Origin: Ruegeria arenilitoris
Lineage (GTDB): Bacteria > Pseudomonadota > Alphaproteobacteria > Rhodobacterales > Rhodobacteraceae
Length of the DNA stretch: 64,000 nt
NCBI RefSeq assembly: GCF_013032855.1
Contig: NZ_WQDA01000001.1
Location: 875,501 to 939,500, forward strand
Direction of reading: 5' to 3'
The notes beneath the pieces are model-generated. The model saw only the letters and a list, made by a program, of their open reading frames with translations, did not search any database and had not been told where the DNA came from. The translations under genes and the position numbers were made by a program. Below are positions 50,067 to 58,737 of this stretch, one piece after another; the stretch's first letter is position 1, and every line of letters begins with the position of its first letter.

Positions 50067-50932
50067 CCGAACCTGCGATCGCGATTCTGCCCTATGGCCA
50101 CCGTCTGGGGCCGAAACTGGCCTCGGTTCCGCTGGCAGATCTGAATTGGCCGCTGGGCTGCCCCGAGCGCCTGTCAGGAAAGACCGTTGGTGACCTCGCG
50201 CCCTCCGACCACCTGATCATGTATCCCAATTCCACTGTACACCTGCGCCTGCGACGCGGCACGCGGGCTCGGATATCGCTGATGATGGGCGAGCCATCGG
50301 CCATACATGGCAAGCACGATCGGATGCTGCGCTGGACCTGGCGCCGGTTTTTCCGGGTTTTCACCTTTCACGACGTATTGCTGAACAGCCTGCCCAACGC
50401 GGTTTTCCTGCCCTACGGCGTGACCCAAGTTCCCGAGTGGCAGGATCTGAGCGTCGTCAAGACGCGGTCATGTTCGCTGATCGCGTCGGCAAAGCGCGAT
50501 CTGGAGGGGCACCAGCTGAGGCACAGGCTGATCGATTGGGCCCGCGACACAGGCGCTGACATCGACATCATGGGCCGCGGCTATCAGCCGTTCGAGAAAA
50601 AGTCAGACGGGTTGGCACCTTATCGTTATTCGGTCGTCATCGAAAACGTGCGCGAGAGGAACTACTTCTCGGAGAAGCTGATCGACGCCGTTCTGTGTTC
50701 GACAGTCCCGATCTATTGGGGGTGCCCCAATATCGGCGACTTCCTCGATACCGAGGGGATGATCCTGTGCGAAACCGAGGCGGACATCCAGCAGGCCGTG
50801 CAAATGCTGTCGGGGGAAGACTATGAAAAACGCCTGCCGTATCTGCGGGCGATGCAACCGCAGGCCGCCATCTATGGAGAGTTCGAACTGAGGGCTGCCG
50901 AGGCCCTGCGGGATCAGCTTTCAGCAGGCTGA
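50063..50932 (+). CDS. Glycosyltransferase family 10 (fucosyltransferase-like) protein
   Basis: This 289-residue protein shows the GT10 acceptor/donor motif near residues 190-225: Y-R-Y-S-V-V-I-E-N, then YFSEKLIDAVLCSTVPIYWGCPNI, the signature of alpha-1,3-fucosyltransferases. No membrane segment is visible, so it is probably cytoplasmic or peripheral. The donor would be a GDP-sugar by family. No other surface-polysaccharide gene is adjacent. The gene begins in the last codons of the PhzF-like gene (ATGA overlap), which is an odd functional pairing. Confidence 0.87.
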   Translation: MTEPAIAILPYGHRLGPKLASVPLADLNWPLGCPERLSGKTVGDLAPSDHLIMYPNSTVHLRLRRGTRARISLMMGEPSAIHGKHDRMLRWTWRRFFRVFTFHDVLLNSLPNAVFLPYGVTQVPEWQDLSVVKTRSCSLIASAKRDLEGHQLRHRLIDWARDTGADIDIMGRGYQPFEKKSDGLAPYRYSVVIENVRERNYFSEKLIDAVLCSTVPIYWGCPNIGDFLDTEGMILCETEADIQQAVQMLSGEDYEKRLPYLRAMQPQAAIYGEFELRAAEALRDQLSAG

Positions 50933-50969
50933 CTGTGCCGCACGCGCGCTTTGGCTGTGCCGGCGTGGG

Positions 50970-51527
50970 TCAGTGCCGCGAGACACGTTCAAGGTAATCG
51001 ATCGCGTCCTGCAATTCCTCAAGAATGTCGTACCAGCCATCCACGTCATTCAGCCGGCGGAACTCGGCTTTGACCGAGTCGTGGTGCATCATGTCCTTGG
51101 CCTCTTTGAGACTGTCGCGCGCCGAGTCTGGCTCCATGTTGCCGGCTGCGGTCTTGGCCGCATCGATGACCTCAAGGATCTGACGAAGACGGGTCGTGCC
51201 GGGCGTCGGCGGAACCGGTGGTACTACAAGCCCCAAAGGGTGATCCTGGGGCGGCGGCTGCAGAGTTTCCAGCGCCTTTTGAATCTTGGCTTTGATCTTG
51301 TCGCATTCCTTCACCCAATCCGCGTAGGTGCGGATCGATTTCAGAAGGTCCAGCAGCCAGTCTATGGGGATAAATGGTGTCAGGCCCCCTGCCATAACCG
51401 GCGAAGCCATCAACGCCGGAAGTTGCAACCGGGAAAACTGGGCGATCTTGTAGTCGGCAATTACCGCTGCGCGGTTGTCTCCCGCAAACATGGCTCCGCC
51501 ATCGTCGGTATTTTTCTGAGTTGCCAT
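50970..51527 (-). CDS. Hypothetical 185-residue protein
   Basis: I do not recognise a family. The N-terminus (MATQKNTDDGGAMFAGDNRAAVIADYKIAQFSRLQLPAL) is soluble-looking. A moderately hydrophobic stretch follows (MASPVMAGGLTPFIPIDWLLDLLKSI, about 40-65). A proline-rich linker (LQPPPQDHPLGLVVPPVPPTP, about 89-109) then leads to a helical, charged C-terminus. A GGGAGGG site lies about seven bases before ATG 51527, and a 7-base palindrome lies just upstream. It stands alone, convergent with the glycosyltransferase gene. Confidence 0.7.
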   Translation of the reverse strand: MATQKNTDDGGAMFAGDNRAAVIADYKIAQFSRLQLPALMASPVMAGGLTPFIPIDWLLDLLKSIRTYADWVKECDKIKAKIQKALETLQPPPQDHPLGLVVPPVPPTPGTTRLRQILEVIDAAKTAAGNMEPDSARDSLKEAKDMMHHDSVKAEFRRLNDVDGWYDILEELQDAIDYLERVSRH

Positions 51528-51548
51528 ATGTTCACCCTCCCAAAGGAT

Positions 51549-51567
51549 GCAGACAAAATATGTCTGC
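51549..51567. promoter_or_regulatory. Operator-like palindrome upstream of the 185-residue gene
   Basis: GCAGACA (51549-51555) and TGTCTGC (51561-51567) form a perfect inverted repeat with a 5-base spacer, 21 bases before the minus-strand start at 51527. The dyad suggests binding by a dimeric repressor. A possible promoter (TTCGAC, then TACTAT 18 bases later, minus strand) lies just upstream of it. I cannot assign a known regulator. Confidence 0.5.
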
Positions 51568-51665
51568 TCAAAATATGCGAAATAGTAGCATTTTTTGGAT
51601 GAAACGTCGAACGACCGCCAATCTCGCGGACGGAAGGGGGGTGTTCAAAGCAGTGTTCTGGAAAT

Positions 51666-51695
51666 GAAAGACCCCCGGAGATGTCTCCGGGGGTC
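51666..51695 (-). terminator. Rho-independent terminator of the sulfurylase/kinase gene
   Basis: The stem GACCCCCGGAGA (51670-51681) with TCTCCGGGGGTC (51684-51695) is followed on the minus strand by CTTTCATTT. Stem strength is high and the T-run is short. Confidence 0.75.
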
Positions 51696-51720
51696 AGTGT
51701 TGACAGCAGTTGGCTGTGGC

Positions 51721-53439
51721 TCAGGATCCGGCGATCAATCCCATGCTTTCCAGCTTCAGCAGAACCTGGTGGGCGCAGTTGTCCACGTCCACATTCTCGG
51801 TCTCGACGCGCAGTTCCGGGTTTTCCGGCACATCGTAAGGGTCCGAAATACCAGTGAACTCTTTGATCTTGCCTTCACGCGCCAGCTTGTACAGGCCCTT
51901 GCGGTCGCGGCGCTCGCATTCCTCGATGCTGGTGGCAACGTGAACTTCGCAGAACGCGCCGAACTGCTCGATCTCCTCGCGCACGGCGCGGCGGGTGGTG
52001 GCGTAGGGCGCGATCGGGGCACAGATGGCGATGCCGCCGTTCTTGGTGATCTCGGAGGCCACATAGCCGATGCGGCGGATGTTCAGGTCCCGGTGTTCCT
52101 TCGAGAAGCCCAGTTCCGAGCTGAGGTTCTTGCGGACGATGTCACCGTCCAGCAACGTGACGGGACGGCCGCCCATCTCCATCAGCTTGACCATCAGAGC
52201 GTTTGCGATGGTCGATTTGCCCGAGCCCGAGAAACCGGTGAAGAAGACGGTAAAGCCCTGCTGGCTGCGCGGCGGATAGCGGCGGCGGAGCTGCTCGACC
52301 ACCTCGGGGAACGAGAACCACTCGGGGATCTCAAGCCCCTCGCGCAGACGGCGGCGCAGTTCGGTGCCCGAGATGTTCAGGATCGTGACGTTGTCGCGGT
52401 CCTCGATCTCGTCCGCGGGTTCGTACTGGGCGCGTTCCTGCACATAGACCATGTGTTTGAAATCGACCATCTCGATGCCGATCTCGTCCTGGAATTTGCG
52501 AAACAGGTCCTGGGCGTCATAGGGGCCGTAGAAATCTTCGCCCTGGCTGTTCTTGCCGGGGCCGGCATGGTCGCGGCCGACGATGAAGTGGGTGCAGCCG
52601 TGGTTTTTGCGGATCAGGCCGTGCCAGACCGCTTCGCGCGGGCCGGCCATGCGCATCGCCAAGTTCAGCAGGCTCATGGTGGTGGTCGAGGCCGGGTATT
52701 TGTCCAGCACCGCCTCATAGCAGCGAACGCGGGTGAAGTGATCGACATCACCGGGCTTGGTCATGCCCACAACCGGGTGGATCAGCAGGTTGGCCTGCGC
52801 CTCACGCGCGGCACGGAAGGTCAGTTCCTGGTGTGCCCGGTGCAGCGGGTTGCGGGTCTGGAAAGCCACGATGCGGCGCCAACCCACCTTGCGGAAATAA
52901 GCGCGAAGCTCGTTCGGGGTGTCGCGGCGCGCCTTGAAATCATAGTGCACCGGCGGCTGGATGCCGGTCACGGGGCCGCCCAGATAAACCTTGCCTGCCA
53001 CGTTGTGCAGGTAGTTCACGGCTGGGTGCGCATCATCATCGGCACCGAACACCTTCTCGGCCTCACGCGATTTGTCCGGGGTCCAGCGATCGGTAACAGT
53101 CATGGTCGCCAGGATCACACCTTCCTGGTCGCGCAGCGCAATGTCCTGACCCAGTTCGATCTGATCGGCGAAACCTTCGTTCACATCCAGTGTGATCGGC
53201 ATCGGCCACAGGCTTCCGTCGGCCAAGCGCATGTTTTCGACGACGCTGTCATAGTCTTCCTGACTTAGAAAGCCCTTGAGCGGGTTGAACCCGCCATTCA
53301 TCAGCAATTCCAGATCACAGATCTGGCGCGGGGTCAGGTCCCAGCTGGTCAGGTCGGCGGCTTCGACTTTCAGCTTTTGGGCGGATTCATAGGAAACATA
53401 CAGTTCTGGGATCGGAGCCAGGTTACTCAACATCGTCAT
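51721..53439 (-). CDS. sat-cysC: Bifunctional sulfate adenylyltransferase / adenylylsulfate kinase
   Basis: This 572-residue fusion activates sulfate to APS and then PAPS. The N-terminal ATP-sulfurylase part (about 1-385) has QTRNPLHRAHQ near residues 194-204 and the GRDHAGPG segment near 290. The C-terminal APS-kinase part (about 390-570) has the P-loop F-F-T-G-F-S-G-S-G-K-S-T near residue 400 and the DGDIVRKNLSSELGFSKEHRDLNIRRIGYVASEI segment. Fusion in this order is known in Roseobacter-group bacteria and some others. It makes PAPS in one polypeptide, and a terminator follows the stop. An ATG two codons downstream (MLSN) is a possible start. Confidence 0.95.
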   Translation of the reverse strand: MTMLSNLAPIPELYVSYESAQKLKVEAADLTSWDLTPRQICDLELLMNGGFNPLKGFLSQEDYDSVVENMRLADGSLWPMPITLDVNEGFADQIELGQDIALRDQEGVILATMTVTDRWTPDKSREAEKVFGADDDAHPAVNYLHNVAGKVYLGGPVTGIQPPVHYDFKARRDTPNELRAYFRKVGWRRIVAFQTRNPLHRAHQELTFRAAREAQANLLIHPVVGMTKPGDVDHFTRVRCYEAVLDKYPASTTTMSLLNLAMRMAGPREAVWHGLIRKNHGCTHFIVGRDHAGPGKNSQGEDFYGPYDAQDLFRKFQDEIGIEMVDFKHMVYVQERAQYEPADEIEDRDNVTILNISGTELRRRLREGLEIPEWFSFPEVVEQLRRRYPPRSQQGFTVFFTGFSGSGKSTIANALMVKLMEMGGRPVTLLDGDIVRKNLSSELGFSKEHRDLNIRRIGYVASEITKNGGIAICAPIAPYATTRRAVREEIEQFGAFCEVHVATSIEECERRDRKGLYKLAREGKIKEFTGISDPYDVPENPELRVETENVDVDNCAHQVLLKLESMGLIAGS

Positions 53440-53634
53440 CGCAATACTCTTGAGGCAGTGTGGTCATTCAGTGATTCAGGTGCATTTCCGGGCCATGTGC
53501 CCCGGTCGTCAGTCGAAGTCCATATACATTCATGAAACAAAGGAGGATATGCGCGGTTTTTCCCCGGAATGGAAGGTTTTTCCGGGCCCGAACCGAAAAA
53601 GCGACGAAAATCCCACCGGATGGGGACAATATCG

Positions 53635-55326
53635 TCAACCGGCGGCGATATGTTCTGGTGAGGTCAGAAGTTGGTCCAGATCCAGAGCGCGCTCGACGGG
53701 CAGGGCAGGGACGGACTCGGTTACGCCCCGCAGTTGGAACAGACGCAGGTCAAGCCCATCGGTCTCAAACCCGGCCGCGCGCAGCACGGCTTCCGAGACC
53801 AACAGCTCAGCCCCGAGCGCCTTGGTTTCTCCTTCCAGCCGACTGGCGACATTCACGGCGTCACCGATGATGGTCCGCGCGGCGTGGCCGGCAGCGCCGA
53901 TCTCTCCCAACACAAGGTCGCCCAGGTGCAGGCCCATGCCGATGCGGATCTCGGGGCTGTTTTCCTGGGACAGCTGCTGGTTGAACTGCGCAAGCGCATG
54001 ACTGATGTCGATCGCAGCTTTCAGGGCAGAACGGGCCGAGCTGGACGTGTCGGGTGTTTCGAACACGGCCAAAAGGCCATCGCCCATGTATTTGTCGACG
54101 ACCCCGCCGTCTGCGGTAATGGCTGGAACAATGGCGTCAAAGAACCGGTTCAGCAGGAACACGATGTCATAGGGCAGTTGCCCCGTTGTGCGCGCAGTAA
54201 ACCCGCGCATGTCCAGAAAAAGCACGGCCAGTTTTCGCTCTTGCCCCTGGCTGGCATGCGCCCGCTGACGTCCACCATCCGGCCGGAAAACGCGGAAAAC
54301 CGTCAAGGGGCTGGAAGGGCGGACCTGGCAGGCTAGGCGCGTGCGCTGTGTGGCCCCCACGGCCTTCAGGCTGCGGGCTTCGACCTCGCTGGGCGGTGGC
54401 AGTGACTCGGCGCCATCCTCGACGATGACGCGGCAGGTCGTGCAGCGCCCCCGGCCGCCGCACAGTGCAGTATGCGGAATACCGTTGGCTTGTGACATCT
54501 CAAGCAGGGTCATGCCTTTCTCTGAGGTCACTTCCGGCCCATCGACATATCTGACGCGCACCGAGTGTCGTCTGCGCCAAAGCTTGCCTCCGAAATGGAA
54601 CGCAAGAGCTGCACCAAGCGCGATCCAGAAGGCCATCAAGGCGTTGTCCTTGACGCTGAACAAAACCTGGAACTCTTCGGGGCCGGGCCAGTTGTAATGC
54701 TCGATATACTGTTCGCGTAGATCCGGATCCGCAAAATCCATCCAGATGCGCCGCCCTTCGGTCAGCAAACCGGCCAGGGCAAAGCTTGGGATGAAGACGG
54801 CAACTCCGATCAGATAGGGTACGGTTTGGCGCCACCACGAAGTCAGTCGCAGCCAGATATGCAGTCCGATGCACCCGTGTATCCAGACGATCAGCATCAG
54901 CAGACTTTGCATCCAGATGGCCGAATTTGGCCACATCAGAATGATGATGTAGCCCATCTCGTCATTCACGTCGAAAACCTGATGCGCATAGCGTGTCTGG
55001 ACGATGTGCGAGATCAGTTGCAGCGGAATGAGAAGGCCAAGAACGATCTGCAGGGCCGTATGAAAAGGCATTCGCAGGGTTCGGCGCTGGGCGATCGACA
55101 CCAATGCCAGACCCGCATGTACGATCAGGGCAAGATACAGGACAGCGCTGCCAATCGAATGGCGCGTGACCGTTTTCCGAGAGTCCTGCATGTCATGCAG
55201 GTAGTCGGTGTGAAACAGCCCCAACCCGATATTGATGAAGTGGAAGAAAGCAAAGACAAACAGCACAAGACCACTGATGATCCTGAGACGGGTCGCCCAA
55301 CTGCCCTGCCAAAGGGGAGTGTTCAA
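53635..55326 (-). CDS. Membrane-anchored adenylate/guanylate cyclase with 2Fe-2S ferredoxin domain
   Basis: This 563-residue protein has six transmembrane segments (about 14-36, 57-78, 90-113, 125-150, 166-188 and 230-248). They contain many histidines (H29, H56, H70, H107, H115, H150, H156) that could ligate haem, as in fumarate-reductase or succinate-dehydrogenase cytochrome b subunits. A plant-type ferredoxin domain follows, with C289-x5-C295-x2-C298 and C333. A class III cyclase domain (about 364-545) has the metal aspartates in VLFLDMRGF (D372) and MGDGLLAVF (D416) and the base-contact region TIIGDAVNVASRLEGE. The start at TTG 55326 uses AGGTGA; TTG 55359 is an alternative. It probably couples membrane or redox state to cAMP synthesis; this is inference. 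Confidence 0.9.
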   Translation of the reverse strand: MNTPLWQGSWATRLRIISGLVLFVFAFFHFINIGLGLFHTDYLHDMQDSRKTVTRHSIGSAVLYLALIVHAGLALVSIAQRRTLRMPFHTALQIVLGLLIPLQLISHIVQTRYAHQVFDVNDEMGYIIILMWPNSAIWMQSLLMLIVWIHGCIGLHIWLRLTSWWRQTVPYLIGVAVFIPSFALAGLLTEGRRIWMDFADPDLREQYIEHYNWPGPEEFQVLFSVKDNALMAFWIALGAALAFHFGGKLWRRRHSVRVRYVDGPEVTSEKGMTLLEMSQANGIPHTALCGGRGRCTTCRVIVEDGAESLPPPSEVEARSLKAVGATQRTRLACQVRPSSPLTVFRVFRPDGGRQRAHASQGQERKLAVLFLDMRGFTARTTGQLPYDIVFLLNRFFDAIVPAITADGGVVDKYMGDGLLAVFETPDTSSSARSALKAAIDISHALAQFNQQLSQENSPEIRIGMGLHLGDLVLGEIGAAGHAARTIIGDAVNVASRLEGETKALGAELLVSEAVLRAAGFETDGLDLRLFQLRGVTESVPALPVERALDLDQLLTSPEHIAAG

Positions 55327-55407
55327 AAGATCACCTGAAATCTGCCGCGCTCGGGGCAAGTCTGCGTTGCCGCGCAGTGCGGGTCAAGGTGCCAGAGGAG
55401 GGCGGTA

Positions 55408-55428
55408 CGCAGCGCCGAAGGCGCTGCG
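55408..55428. repeat. Strong hairpin between the cyclase and trxB genes
   Basis: CGCAGCGCC (55408-55416) and GGCGCTGCG (55420-55428) form a 9-base stem with a GAA loop in the short space downstream of trxB on the minus strand. No T-run follows, so it is not a classic terminator. Confidence 0.5.
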
Positions 55429-55436
55429 CGTCGCGG

Positions 55437-56393
<957 letters not shown>

Positions 56394-56520
56394 TTATTGC
56401 CTGAGCGCCGTCGTGGGCGCCGGGCTTCGATATAGCGACAGCATCGATCGGCTTAAAGCCCCTTCGTCTCACGCGTCCGTCATGTGGTTCCAAGGTGCCG
56501 GCTTGCCTGATCGACAGACA

Positions 56521-56576
56521 AAGATTATTGCGCTGGTGCGAAAGAATATTGCGCATGGCACCTGCGCTGATATAAG
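56521..56576 (+). promoter_or_regulatory. Promoter and tandem operator repeats of the second Lrp-family gene
   Basis: AAGATTATTGCGC (56521-56533) is repeated with one mismatch as AAGAATATTGCGC (56542-56554), exactly 21 bases apart, two helical turns. The second copy covers a -35 (TTGCGC, 56549-56554) with TATAAG 16 bases further on (56571-56576). Binding at both copies would block the promoter, indicating autorepression. Confidence 0.6.
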
Positions 56577-56600
56577 AACCGAAAATTTCAGGAGCACCGC

Positions 56601-57101
56601 ATGGTCACGACACGGCTGGACGAGATCGACCGAAAGATCCTTGCAGAACTGCAGGCAGACGGACGAATGACCAATGTCGAGCTCGCAAAACGTGTCGGAA
56701 TCTCGGCCCCACCCTGCCTGCGGCGCGTGCGCACGTTGGAGGAGGCTGGTTTTATCCGAGGATACCACGCCGAGGTCAACGCCCGTGAACTGGGGTTCGA
56801 AGTTCAGGTCTTTGCGATGGTTGGCCTTGAAAGCCAGGCCGAGGCGGAATTGCGGGCGTTCGAAGACCGCTGCCGAGACTGGCCTCTGGTTCGGGAATGC
56901 CACATGCTGAACGGCGAGGTCGACTTCATCCTGAAATGCGTCGCCCCCGACCTCAGCAGCTTTCAACAGTTCCTGACGGGTGAGTTGCTGACCACGCCGA
57001 ACGTGGCCAGCGTCAAGACTTCGCTTGTCATCCGCGGTGCAAAAGACGAACCCGGCGTGCCGTTCGACGTATTGGAAGAACGGATGAACCGGACGGCGTA
57101 A
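56601..57101 (+). CDS. Lrp/AsnC family transcriptional regulator
   Basis: This 166-residue regulator has an N-terminal winged helix-turn-helix (about residues 15-60, with MTNVELAKRVGISAPPCLRRVRTLEEAGFIRGY). The RAM sensor domain (about 68-150) has VFAMVGLESQAEAELRAFE and RECHMLNGEVDFILKCVAPD, like Lrp proteins of alphaproteobacteria. AGGAG precedes ATG 56601 with a 6-base spacer. It is divergent from trxB with a 222-base spacer. Tandem operator-like repeats in its own promoter suggest autoregulation; a link to trxB is possible. Confidence 0.94.
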   Translation: MVTTRLDEIDRKILAELQADGRMTNVELAKRVGISAPPCLRRVRTLEEAGFIRGYHAEVNARELGFEVQVFAMVGLESQAEAELRAFEDRCRDWPLVRECHMLNGEVDFILKCVAPDLSSFQQFLTGELLTTPNVASVKTSLVIRGAKDEPGVPFDVLEERMNRTA

Positions 57102-57223
57102 AGCCGGCGCGTCTGGTTTGCGATGCGCATGGCGGCAGCACCGCCACGATGGCCAGAGAAATGGCCCAACTCAGTAAAATCTGCATGTTGCCCCCCAAAA
57201 TGCAGTGGTGATGGTTAAAGCTG

Positions 57224-58006
57224 TCACGCCGTGATGGCGTCGATCTCGCCCTCCCCGGCGCGTGCCATAAGCAGCGGACCGAAATCGTGCAAGGAATGGA
57301 TATGCGCGAACAGGTTCAGGTAGATCGAGCGCAGCGAGTGGCTCATCATCCGGACCGCGTTCACGCCGGGATGATAGGTTTCGAACTGCAGCCCATCGAC
57401 ATTGATGACCGCGTGGCGCTCCAGGCAGATATGGAACAGCTCGACCGGAGTGGGCGGCTGCGTTTCGATCACGGACATGCCGTCCTGAAATTCGGCAACG
57501 GGTGTCAACATCGGCTGGCCACCTCCGAGATGCCTTAGATGCGCCGGCGTCGCCAGCAAGCGGGCTGCGGGGCCGGCAATGACGCCGGACAATGGTTTTT
57601 GCATGCCGAACGTGTCTGCCATGATGCGGGTCAAAGGGCGTGTCCGCCCGCGCGAGTCTTCGCGGCCAGGTACCAAAGTGACCGAGCCTTTCCACAACAC
57701 CTTTTCGGATGCGCCGGTCTGGGTCAGGACCGTGTCGCCCGGCATCAAGTCCTCGATGGCGACCGGGCCGTGTTCCGTCTCGACCAGAGACCCACGTGTA
57801 AAGGCGCAGAACGCGTCTTCGAAAACGGGCAGCGCCGGTGCGATGTGGCGTGTCTGCGAAACTTCCCCGTTTTTCAGCAGCGCACTCACCTCGTATCGAC
57901 GCAGTTGCGCCTTCTGTTTGGTGCCTGGACGCGGTGCTTCGCGCAGCAATGCCGAAGTGTCGAGGGCATTCTGCGCGGCACGTGCCAGTGAATTTGGAAT
58001 AGTCAT
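57224..58006 (-). CDS. Hint-domain (hedgehog/intein-type) protein
   Basis: This 260-residue protein starts at ATG 58006 behind GGAAGGAA; an upstream extension has no family support. A Hint autoprocessing domain (about residues 66-230) begins at Cys67 (CAFTRGSLVETEHGPVAIEDLMPGDTVL) and ends with HAVINVDGLQFETYHPG. The C-terminal His-Asn of true inteins is missing, so it is not a splicing intein. In Rhodobacteraceae such proteins usually follow calcium-binding or adhesin sequences, which are absent here. The processing event and the partner are unknown. Confidence 0.85.
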   Translation of the reverse strand: MTIPNSLARAAQNALDTSALLREAPRPGTKQKAQLRRYEVSALLKNGEVSQTRHIAPALPVFEDAFCAFTRGSLVETEHGPVAIEDLMPGDTVLTQTGASEKVLWKGSVTLVPGREDSRGRTRPLTRIMADTFGMQKPLSGVIAGPAARLLATPAHLRHLGGGQPMLTPVAEFQDGMSVIETQPPTPVELFHICLERHAVINVDGLQFETYHPGVNAVRMMSHSLRSIYLNLFAHIHSLHDFGPLLMARAGEGEIDAITA

Positions 58007-58737
58007 ATTATTCCGTTCCTTCCAATACGCCGAACAGGCGGGAAACATCCCCGTGGAGGCCCGCCTGACAGCTTGATTCTTTGTCTTGAAAAAAGTGCGC
58101 CACCTCCATGCGGGTACCGACATGGCCGCGCATGGCGAATGGATTTCGCATTCGTTTGGTCAACACAATGACCCCCCAGACAAACTCGTACACTGCGAAC
58201 GTAATTGTCCGCACACAAACGCCCTGAAAAACCTCGGCTGCGAATACCAGCCTCGGTTCACGCACCGGCCCGGAGCAGCTTCCGGTGCGCGTCTTGCCCT
58301 GTTGAGGCCGGCAGCTGGCCCCAGAGGGATTTCGTATCAGCGTCGCGCGGCCAACCGGCGCACGACCCTTGCAGAGTGACTGGAAACCCGCTTCCAGGGC
58401 ATTTCCGGTTGTTGGTCCCTGGTGGCCGCGACAACGGCGCGAAGAAAGCGAGATTTCAACTTCATATTCATGTCCTGCTCGAAGTTCGGGCCTAAGCCCT
58501 TTTCCCTTTGTAAAGCCAATGTGACGCGTCTTTGCGGCAGCGATGTGGCTGTTCCGGGATCAATTGAGGACAATGATGAAGTCTTGCGGCACCCCCTGAG
58601 TTCGGATGCCAGAAATCAGACGTTCGGAGAACGGATAACCATCTGAGCACTGGCAAAAATTAACAACGATTCTGATGACAGATAGACACAATAAATGTGG
58701 CGGAAAAGTGGCGCTTTCGCCTTAATTCGGTCGATCT
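58007..58737. other. Gene-poor stretch between the Hint gene and pgeF
   Basis: About 730 bases contain no convincing full-size gene. Only the 42-residue candidate at 58337-58465 (minus) has a reasonable ribosome site. Several longer frames on both strands overlap one another and lack good starts. Toward the right end (58630-58700) the sequence becomes AT-rich. The region may hold a decayed gene or regulatory DNA. Confidence 0.5.
58337..58465 (-). CDS. Small basic hypothetical protein
   Basis: This is a 42-residue basic peptide (MKLKSRFLRAVVAATRDQQP, then E-M-P-W-K-R and a run of Arg, Ser and Val). AGGA lies seven bases before ATG 58465, and the start resembles small proteins found in Rhodobacteraceae genomes, as far as I remember. 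There is no recognised domain or signal peptide. The very short length makes chance possible. Confidence 0.4.
   Translation of the reverse strand: MKLKSRFLRAVVAATRDQQPEMPWKRVSSHSARVVRRLAARR

Noticed and set aside
53532..53870. Plus-strand small gene with an AAAGGAGG sequence near 53539-53546
   Set aside because: The ribosome-site sequence is only two bases from ATG 53549 and inside the frame from ATG 53532; most of the frame runs antisense to the cyclase gene.
57224..58006. Intein inside a host gene
   Set aside because: There is no host gene on either side and no C-terminal His-Asn; it is a stand-alone Hint-type protein.
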